Assembly: GCA_036568605.1 (NCBI GenBank) | Contig: DATCSE010000444.1 | Coordinates: 1-11,696, forward strand | Direction of reading: 5' to 3' | From: DATCSE01 sp036568605 | Lineage (GTDB): Bacteria; Pseudomonadota; Gammaproteobacteria; Burkholderiales; Burkholderiaceae_C | Length of the DNA stretch: 11,696 nucleotides | Part shown: positions 7,390 through 11,696 of the stretch, piece after piece | Numbering within the stretch: the stretch's first letter is position 1 | Layout of the letters: the number at the start of each line of letters is the position of its first letter | Notes under the pieces: generated by a model | What the model was told of the DNA's origin: nothing | The model's database searches: none | What the model saw: the letters and a program-made list of their open reading frames with translations, nothing else | Program-made: the position numbers and the translations under genes

Positions 7390-8168
7390 TCGTCCACCGT
7401 CCACGGTCGCATCATCCGCAGCCACTTGCGCGCCGGCAACTGGAAGCGGGCTTCGATGTTATCCGCGCGCGCCGCCAGCATCGCACGGTCCGGCCAGGCT
7501 GTGGCTTTCAGCGCAACGACCACCGTGTTTCCCTCGCGTGTCGGGCGCAGGCTTGCGATATGTTCGGCGCCGAACGCGGCAGCGATGCGCCCGGCGCTGC
7601 GCTCGAAGCTTGCATGCCGGCCGAAAAGGTTGACGCTCATCACGCCGCCGTCGGCCAGCAGCGCGTGGCAGTCGCGGTAGAAGTCCTCGCTGTCGAGCAC
7701 CGGGCTGGCGGCGGCGTGGTCGTAGAGGTCCACGCACAAGGCATCCACGGTCTCGCGGCGTTGCGGGTCGGCGGCGAACGCGGCGGCGTCCATCTCCAGC
7801 ACCTGGAGCCGCGCGCCATCGGCCGGCAATCGGAACCACAGCCGGCACGCGTCGATCACGCTGCGGTTCAGCTCGACCGCGGTGGTGCGCATCTTCATCA
7901 CGCTGTGGCAATAGCGCGTGATGGCCGCGGCGCCCAGGCCCAGTTGCACGGCATGGCCGCGCGTCAGCCGCTCGGATGGACGCAGCAGCATCCACGCCAT
8001 CATGCGCTGGATGTACTCGAGCTCGAGCGCGAGCGGCTTGCGCACGCGCATCGCACCCTGCACCCAGGGCGTGCCCAGGTGGAGGTAGCGGATGCCGTCG
8101 GCTTCGGAAATCGTGGCCGGCGCGAGCTCGGGCTCGTTCGCTCGGCGCTTCGTCGACGAGGCACTCAC
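7386..8168 (-). CDS. Spermidine synthase-like SAM-fold protein (GTG start)
   Basis: This is a 260-residue Rossmann-fold protein of the spermidine synthase/class I methyltransferase superfamily. It has a glycine-rich SAM-type loop LGLGAAAITRY (76-86), acidic strand end TAVELN (96-101), and DALCVDLYDH (142-151), where a true spermidine synthase would carry its DS(S/T)D-type catalytic motif. With DLYDH instead, actual polyamine synthesis is doubtful and a methyltransferase-like or unknown role is possible. The start is taken as GTG at 8168. It is preceded by GGGGTGAGGGT at 6 nt and overlaps the stop of a small upstream ORF (GTGA). The frame stays open to 8444, but that extension translates the palindromic repeat and overlaps the glycosylase, so it is not credible. 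The ancestral start may have been destroyed by the repeat (see findings). Its stop overlaps the secretion ATPase start. Confidence 0.87.
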   Translation of the reverse strand: MSASSTKRRANEPELAPATISEADGIRYLHLGTPWVQGAMRVRKPLALELEYIQRMMAWMLLRPSERLTRGHAVQLGLGAAAITRYCHSVMKMRTTAVELNRSVIDACRLWFRLPADGARLQVLEMDAAAFAADPQRRETVDALCVDLYDHAAASPVLDSEDFYRDCHALLADGGVMSVNLFGRHASFERSAGRIAAAFGAEHIASLRPTREGNTVVVALKATAWPDRAMLAARADNIEARFQLPARKWLRMMRPWTVDE

Positions 8169-8284
8169 TGGACGACCCTCACCCCTGGCCCTCTCCCGCA
8201 AGCGGGAGAGGGAGACGATGGCATCAGCCTGCCCCCTCTCCCGCTTGCGGGAGAGGGTTGGGGTGAGGGTAGCAGCGTGCTCAT
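8165..8284 (-). CDS. Possible 39-residue leader ORF spanning the palindromic repeat
   Basis: ATG at 8284 overlaps the TGA of the DNA glycosylase gene (ATGA). The frame runs MSTLLPSPQPSPASGRG through to a TGA at 8167-8165 that overlaps the GTG of the SpeE-like gene (GTGA). Most of the peptide is simply the translated 96-bp repeat, rich in Pro, Ser, Gly and Arg, so the product itself is probably meaningless. Its value would be to carry ribosomes from one gene to the next. The ATGAGC start matches the style of the other starts in this operon, which suggests it is the former start of the SpeE-like gene, now out of frame. Expression is unproven. Confidence 0.4.
   Translation of the reverse strand: MSTLLPSPQPSPASGRGGRLMPSSPSPACGRGPGVRVVQ
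8175..8270. repeat. 96-bp palindromic repeat with two internal hairpins (REPIN-like)
   Basis: The outer arms ACCCTCACCCC (8175-8185) and GGGGTGAGGGT (8260-8270) are perfect inverted copies. Inside are two near-identical hairpins, CCCTCTCCCG-CAAG-CGGGAGAGGG (8189-8212) and CCCTCTCCCG-CTTG-CGGGAGAGGG (8234-8257). The halves are mirror-related, so the element can fold as two small hairpins or one long one. This two-hairpin layout is that of a REPIN; the core is a type common in GC-rich proteobacterial genomes. It sits inside the tatD-to-secretion-ATPase operon and fills all but 16 bp of the gap between the glycosylase and SpeE-like genes. It differs in sequence from the array at 2991-3412. Confidence 0.93.
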
Positions 8285-8802
8285 GCGATCCCGGCCGCCT
8301 CGAAAGCCGCGCGCCAGGCCGCGAGCTTGCGCTCGAAGCTCCAGCTCGCGTTGGCCGGGCTGGTCGACGGCAGCCGCAGCACCGCGACGCCGGTGCCCTG
8401 CGTGTGCGCGATCGTGAGCCGCATCGCGCGCGCCGATTCGCCACCGTTGTGCGCGATCGCGCGCAGTGTCGGAGCCCAAAGCGGCAGGCTCGCGAGATCG
8501 TTCAGCACCGGCGCCTCGATCGCGCTGTCCAGGCTGCCCTCGCGCCGGCAGCTCGCGTAGACGTCCCACAGCCCGAGCCCGCGTTCGAGCATCGTCTGCA
8601 AGCGCTGCGGGTACGCCAGGGCCGTCAGGTCCAGGCCCCAGATCGCACCGAGGATGGGCCAGAAGTGATTGCGCGGGTGGCCGTAATACTGCTGCGCCTG
8701 CAATGACGCCACGCCGGGGAAGCTGCCGAGCACGACCAGGCGCGTGCGCCGGTCGATCACCGGGGCGAGGCCTTGCAGCAGATCGTCGCGGACCGCACTC
8801 AT
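8281..8802 (-). CDS. DNA-deoxyinosine (hypoxanthine) glycosylase, uracil-DNA glycosylase superfamily family 6
   Basis: This is a 173-residue base-excision-repair enzyme that would remove hypoxanthine (deaminated adenine) from DNA. Motif A is clear: LGSFPGVASLQAQQYYGHP (25-43) then RNHFW (44-48), where the Asn in HPRN corresponds to the catalytically important Asn of family-6 HDG proteins. LPSTSPANA (144-152) is the second conserved motif of the fold. The length is typical for the compact HDG family. It lacks the iron-sulfur Cys pattern of family 4/5 enzymes. ATG at 8802 overlaps the stop of the TatD gene (ATGA) and has AGGGG 8 nt upstream, so both are read from one mRNA. The C-terminal codons overlap the ATG of a small leader ORF. 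Confidence 0.92.
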   Translation of the reverse strand: MSAVRDDLLQGLAPVIDRRTRLVVLGSFPGVASLQAQQYYGHPRNHFWPILGAIWGLDLTALAYPQRLQTMLERGLGLWDVYASCRREGSLDSAIEAPVLNDLASLPLWAPTLRAIAHNGGESARAMRLTIAHTQGTGVAVLRLPSTSPANASWSFERKLAAWRAAFEAAGIA

Positions 8803-9650
8803 GCGTCGTTCCCCTGCGCGGCCGTGGGCGCCGTACCGGCCTCCAGCGCCACCAGCCGCGGCAGCGCCGCGTGCGCGTTCGCACGCGTGGCCGTGGCGAC
8901 CTCCTCGAGGCTCAGCCCGCGCAGCTCGACCAGCGTGCGCGCGATGCGCGGCAGTTCGCCCGGCTCGTTGCGCGAGGTGGCGCCGGCGGCGCGCTGGGCC
9001 GCGGTCTTGTACAGCCACTGCGGCGGGATGTCGGGCGCATCGGTCTCGAGCACGATGGCATCCAGCGGCAGCGTGCGTGCGAGCGCCCGGATGTTCAGCG
9101 CTCGGTCGAACGTCATCGCGCCGCCGAAGCCCAGCCGGAACCCGCGCTCGACGAACGCCTGCGCCTGCTGCTCGCTGCCGTTGAACGCATGCACGATGCC
9201 GCCGGCCACCGGTGTGCGGCGCAGGTATTTGAGCAGCGCATCGGCAGAGCGCCGCACGTGCACGATCACCGGCAGCCCGAAGTCGCGCGCGAGCGCAAGC
9301 TGGGCCGCATAGAAGCGCGCCTGGCGCTCGCGGTCCAGCCCGGGCACGAAATGGTCGAGGCCGATCTCGCCGATCGCGACCAGCCGCGGGTCGTCGCGGT
9401 GCGCGGCCAGCGCGTCGTGCAGGCGGCCCAGGTCGTCGTCGGCGGCTCGTTCGACGAACAACGGGTGGATGCCCAGTGCATACGCGAATCCGTGGCGCGC
9501 CGCGAGCGAGCGCACGGTCTCGAGGTTGTCGCGCCCGACCGCCGGCACGACGATCTGCGCGACGCCCGCGGCGCGGGCGCGCGCGATCACCGCGTCGCGG
9601 TCGGCGTCGAATTCGCTCGCGTCCAGATGGCAGTGCGTGTCGATCCACAT
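8799..9650 (-). CDS. TatD-family metal-dependent hydrolase/DNase
   Basis: This is a 283-residue cytoplasmic TIM-barrel hydrolase of the TatD group, whose characterised members are metal-dependent 3'-5' exonucleases with roles in DNA repair or degradation. All metal ligands are visible: THCHLD (H6, H8), GEIGLD (E95), HVRRS (H131), HAFNGS (H154) and ETDAPD (D204). The start MWIDTHCHLD is the standard family N-terminus, so ATG at 9650 is preferred even though no good Shine-Dalgarno stands before it. It overlaps the deoxyinosine glycosylase gene by ATGA, giving a pair of plausible DNA-processing enzymes at the head of the operon. The promoter must lie in, or read through, the 88 bp upstream. Confidence 0.95.
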   Translation of the reverse strand: MWIDTHCHLDASEFDADRDAVIARARAAGVAQIVVPAVGRDNLETVRSLAARHGFAYALGIHPLFVERAADDDLGRLHDALAAHRDDPRLVAIGEIGLDHFVPGLDRERQARFYAAQLALARDFGLPVIVHVRRSADALLKYLRRTPVAGGIVHAFNGSEQQAQAFVERGFRLGFGGAMTFDRALNIRALARTLPLDAIVLETDAPDIPPQWLYKTAAQRAAGATSRNEPGELPRIARTLVELRGLSLEEVATATRANAHAALPRLVALEAGTAPTAAQGNDA

Positions 9651-9738
9651 ACCGCGATGATGCCGCGGTCGCGCACCGGCCCGCCGGACCCGCCTCCCGC
9701 GCTGGCGCCGGCCGCGCGGGAAGCGTCGACCGGCCCGT
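9651..9738. other. Short intergenic gap with a GC-rich hairpin between amidohydrolase and tatD-like gene
   Basis: CCCGCGC (9696-9702) and GCGCGGG (9714-9720) can pair as a 7-bp stem with an 11-nt loop, downstream of the amidohydrolase stop on the minus strand. There is no following T-run, so intrinsic termination is uncertain. No clear promoter for the TatD gene can be made out, and read-through from the amidohydrolase gene is possible. Confidence 0.3.
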
Positions 9739-11355
9739 TCAGTTGGGACTGAACAGGTCCTGCCGGATGCCCGCGGCGGCGAACACGTAGTCGCGCGACG
9801 CCTCCAGCTGCTGGCGCAGGCGCGGCAGGTCGATGTCGAGGAGCCGGCCCTTCCACTTGCGCACCTTGCCGGCGACGATCACGGTCTCGACGTTGGTGCG
9901 GTCCATCAGCGAGACGACCGCGCCGGGCACGTGGTTCAGCGGCGCCACGTTCAGGGCCTGGGCATCGAGGATGAGGATGTCGGCCTCCTTGCCGGGCGTC
10001 AGCGAGCCGACCTTGCCGTCCAGCCGCAGGTGCTTCGCGCCGTTGACGGTCGCGTAGCGCAGCACGTCGCGCGTGGTCAGCAGTTGGGGCGTGCCCAGCG
10101 GCGGCGTCGGCCACCAGTTGTTGCTCGCGAAGCCCGGGTCCAGGATCATCTGGTTCACGACCATGCGCTGCATGTTCATCATCGAGCGCATCTGGGTGAA
10201 GAAGTCGGCCGTCAGCGTGCACTCGACGTCCACGCTCAGCGACGGCTCCATGCCCAGGCTCTGCATCTTCAGGATCGGCGGGATGCCGTGGCGCATGTTC
10301 ATCTCGATCGGCACGGCCAGCGAGACCTGCACGCCGGCGTCGCGGGCCTTCTGCCAGGCCATGTCCGACATGCCGGTCATGTGCACGAACAGGTTGTCGG
10401 GACCGAGGCCGATGTTGCCGTTGACGCCGCCCTTGCCCTGCGCCAGCAGGTCCAGGATGGGCCGGATCCCGAACGGCGAGAGGATGTGCGCGGCGATCTG
10501 CAATCCGAGCTGGCGGCCTATCGTCCACGCCTGGGTGTAGGTCTCGGGCCCGAGGTAGACCTCGCCGCCCATGATCATGTGGACCAGCTGGTCGCTGGAC
10601 GAGAACCACTGCTGCTTGATGCGCGCCGCGTCCTGCGGGTAGACGTAGCCGCCGCCGTGGGTGAGTCCGGCGCCTTCGAAGTAGCCGAACGCGGCGCGCC
10701 GGCCGGCGTCGAACAGCGCCTGGATCGCGGCGTCGGAGTGCTGCGGCGTGTGGTGGATCTGCGAGATGTCGTGCACCGTCGTCACGCCGTCGTCGAGCTG
10801 GCTCAGGCCGCCGACCAGCTCGCTGATGTAGACGTCCTGCGGCCGGTACACCGGCGCGAACTTCAGCAGGATGTTCTCGTAGTAGGTCAGGTTGCCGCTG
10901 GGCGTGTTGGAGCCGTCGTTGATCAGCAGGCCGTCGGCCAGGAAGCTGCGCAGCGCGGTCTCGAACTGGTGGTGGTGCGTGTCGATGAAGCCGGGCATCA
11001 CGATGCGGCCGCGCGCGTCGATGGTCGGGATGCCCGGCGCCGCGAGGTTGGGGCCGACCGCCAGGATCCTGCGTCCGTCGACCAGTACGTCGGCCGATGC
11101 GAAGTCGCCCACCGCCGGATCCATGGACATCACGGCGCCACCCCGGATCAGGTAGCGCCGCCCGTGGTGGCCGCTGTACTCGGGTTCGCGCTCGCCGTTG
11201 TCGCGGGCCGATGCGGGACGCGGCGCGAACAGCGCCAGCCCGCCGCTACCGGCCGCCACCCCGGCGGCAGCGGCCGCCTTCAGGAAGCCGCGCCGCGAGT
11301 TCCAGCGCCGTTGCCGGTGCGGCCACGCCAGGCCCCGTTCGCAGAATATGCACAT
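9739..11355 (-). CDS. Tat-exported amidohydrolase (TRZ/ATZ, atrazine chlorohydrolase-like)
   Basis: This is a 538-residue metal-dependent hydrolase of the amidohydrolase superfamily, predicted periplasmic. The N-terminus carries a twin-arginine signal: SRRGFLK (20-26), an Ala/Gly-rich hydrophobic core (27-44) and an ASA cleavage site near residue 50. The barrel shows the metal site HxH in GFIDTHHHQ (H127, H129), then H290 (IAAH), H325 (LFVHMTG) and D376 (SVDVE), and ends with PGKEADILILD, typical of TRZ/ATZ/guanine deaminase proteins. Cytoplasmic location is usual for that subfamily, so the Tat signal is notable. ATG at 11355 has GGAGG 7 nt upstream, which secures the start and an unusual MCIFC (C2, C5) ahead of the Tat motif. 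It is divergent from a LysR gene, its likely regulator. The substrate, possibly a heterocyclic amine or amide, is unknown. Confidence 0.92.
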   Translation of the reverse strand: MCIFCERGLAWPHRQRRWNSRRGFLKAAAAAGVAAGSGGLALFAPRPASARDNGEREPEYSGHHGRRYLIRGGAVMSMDPAVGDFASADVLVDGRRILAVGPNLAAPGIPTIDARGRIVMPGFIDTHHHQFETALRSFLADGLLINDGSNTPSGNLTYYENILLKFAPVYRPQDVYISELVGGLSQLDDGVTTVHDISQIHHTPQHSDAAIQALFDAGRRAAFGYFEGAGLTHGGGYVYPQDAARIKQQWFSSSDQLVHMIMGGEVYLGPETYTQAWTIGRQLGLQIAAHILSPFGIRPILDLLAQGKGGVNGNIGLGPDNLFVHMTGMSDMAWQKARDAGVQVSLAVPIEMNMRHGIPPILKMQSLGMEPSLSVDVECTLTADFFTQMRSMMNMQRMVVNQMILDPGFASNNWWPTPPLGTPQLLTTRDVLRYATVNGAKHLRLDGKVGSLTPGKEADILILDAQALNVAPLNHVPGAVVSLMDRTNVETVIVAGKVRKWKGRLLDIDLPRLRQQLEASRDYVFAAAGIRQDLFSPN

Positions 11356-11362
11356 GATGTTG

Positions 11363-11367
11363 CCTCC
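11363..11367 (-). promoter_or_regulatory. Strong ribosome binding site of the amidohydrolase
   Basis: GGAGG on the minus strand lies 7 nt from ATG at 11355. It fixes the start, and hence the long Tat n-region containing Cys2 and Cys5. Confidence 0.8.
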
Positions 11368-11516
11368 AGTCCGTTGTCTTCCCCCGCGTTGTGACCCCGC
11401 GGGTGGGGGGAGCGCCTGCGCGCACGGTCAAGCACCCGCACGCTGCCGTGTCGGGGCATGGCGATCACACTAGACTGCGAACGGCCCCCGAAGAAGCGCA
11501 TGCCGGTAAAGCTTTC

Positions 11517-11531
11517 TTCCGCTTTTCGGAA
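11517..11531. promoter_or_regulatory. Candidate LysR-type operator (TTCCG-N5-CGGAA, T-N11-A)
   Basis: TTCCG and CGGAA are perfect inverted pentamers around CTTTT. They contain a T-N11-A core (T11518 to A11530), the standard LysR-type binding pattern. An overlapping TTTTC-G-GAAAA dyad lies at 11523-11533. The site is 20 bp before the LysR ATG, where binding would repress the regulator's own gene and could activate the divergent amidohydrolase. No binding evidence exists beyond the pattern. Confidence 0.5.
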
Positions 11532-11551
11532 AACTGCGGGTAATCCATGCC

Positions 11552-11696
11552 ATGGATCGCTGGACCGAGATCGAACTGTTCGTGCACGTCGCCGAGCTGA
11601 ACAGCCTGTCGCGCGCAGCCGAGGCGGTCGGGCTGTCGAACGCGGCGGCGAGCCGCTACCTGGCGGCGCTCGAGAAGCGGCTGTCGGCGCGGCTGG
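11552..11696 (+). CDS. LysR-family transcriptional regulator (3' partial)
   Basis: Only the first 48 codons fit in the window. They read MDRWTEIELFVHVAELNSLS then RAAEAVGLSNAAASRYLAAL and EKRLSARL, which is the winged helix-turn-helix of a LysR-type regulator. It has the usual FV.VAE..SLSRAAE pattern, recognition helix (SNAAASRYLAALE), and the LEKRL.ARL that leads into the wing. ATG at 11552 is chosen because it gives this domain with a normal-length N-terminus; ATG at 11547 is out of frame. The Shine-Dalgarno is weak. The effector-binding domain lies beyond the right edge, so the ligand cannot be guessed. Divergent placement from the Tat amidohydrolase makes that gene the likely target. Confidence 0.9.
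   Translation, partial: MDRWTEIELFVHVAELNSLSRAAEAVGLSNAAASRYLAALEKRLSARL

Larger units (their letters stand above)
11356..11551. other. Divergent intergenic region between amidohydrolase and LysR genes
   Basis: This 196-bp region must hold both promoters. Toward the amidohydrolase, TAGTGT on the minus strand near 11468-11473 is only a weak -10 candidate without a matching -35. CCCCCGC (11381-11387) can pair with the G-rich 11399-11410 in the leader of that gene. No convincing LysR promoter was found. A dyad near the LysR start is listed separately. No small gene is seen. Confidence 0.5.

Noticed and set aside
5581..7425. Start of the secretion ATPase at ATG 7425
   Set aside because: It would overlap the preceding gene by 40 bases. 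ATG at 7389 gives the ATGA overlap seen at other junctions of this operon.
5689..7680. 663-codon open frame on the plus strand opposite the secretion ATPase
   Set aside because: Antisense shadow of a well-supported gene, with low-complexity Arg/Ala/Asp/Val composition and no recognisable motif.
7386..8444. Longer version of the SpeE-like protein starting at 8444
   Set aside because: The first 92 residues translate the 96-bp palindrome and the antiparallel frame of the glycosylase gene. The family-like sequence begins after GTG at 8168.
9696..9720. Intrinsic terminator after the amidohydrolase
   Set aside because: The hairpin is GC-rich but has no T-run on the minus strand. It is kept only as a low-confidence structure.
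8466..9752. 428-codon open frame opposite tatD-like and glycosylase genes
   Set aside because: Antisense shadow; no family motifs, and it covers two well-supported genes.
9931..11394. 487-codon open frame opposite the amidohydrolase
   Set aside because: Antisense shadow with biased composition. The minus-strand gene has clear Tat and metal-site motifs.

Overview
The window is high-GC, densely packed chromosomal DNA. GC-rich codon use, TctBA-type carriers, LysR regulators, and the two families of dispersed palindromic repeats (cores like TTCGACAGGCTCAGGG and CCCTCTCCCG) together suggest a betaproteobacterium of the order Burkholderiales, Rubrivivax/Leptothrix/Comamonadaceae-like. That placement is inferred from recall, not from a search.

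Region 1 (1-2937, + strand) is an ABC import operon plus an oxidoreductase. An open frame entering from the left edge fuses the C-terminal part of a periplasmic substrate-binding protein to an ABC ATPase that has lost its Walker A. It is followed by a complete SsuC/TauC-like permease (ATGA overlap) and a GlcD-type FAD-linked oxidase (4-nt gap). The substrate is unknown. If the chimera is real, the importer has neither a normal binding protein nor a functional ATPase here.

Region 2 (2938-3427) is non-coding. It holds five 70-bp imperfect palindromes at an exact 88-bp period, between convergent genes. The units alternate in two subtypes (ABAB).

Region 3 (3428-5410, - strand) is tctB-tctA, the membrane part of a tripartite tricarboxylate transporter, with tctB starting at TTG. 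No tctC binding protein is present. A 170-bp gap (5411-5580) upstream carries the likely promoter.

Region 4 (9650 down to 5581, - strand) is a compact operon: TatD-family hydrolase, deoxyinosine/hypoxanthine DNA glycosylase, SpeE-like SAM-fold protein, GspE/PilB-type secretion ATPase. Two junctions are ATGA overlaps. The third (glycosylase to SpeE-like) is interrupted by a 96-bp palindromic repeat. A 39-codon ORF spans that repeat: it starts in an ATGA overlap with the glycosylase stop and ends in a GTGA overlap with the SpeE-like start, so the chain of stop/start overlaps is kept.

Region 5 (9739-11696) is a Tat-exported amidohydrolase of the TRZ/ATZ type (- strand), divergent from a LysR-type regulator cut by the right edge. 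The 196-bp space between them holds a T-N11-A dyad that fits a LysR-type operator.

No tRNA, rRNA, CRISPR array, transposase or phage gene was seen. The most unusual items are the repeat-spanning leader ORF, the 88-bp ABAB palindrome array, and the binding-protein/ATPase chimera.
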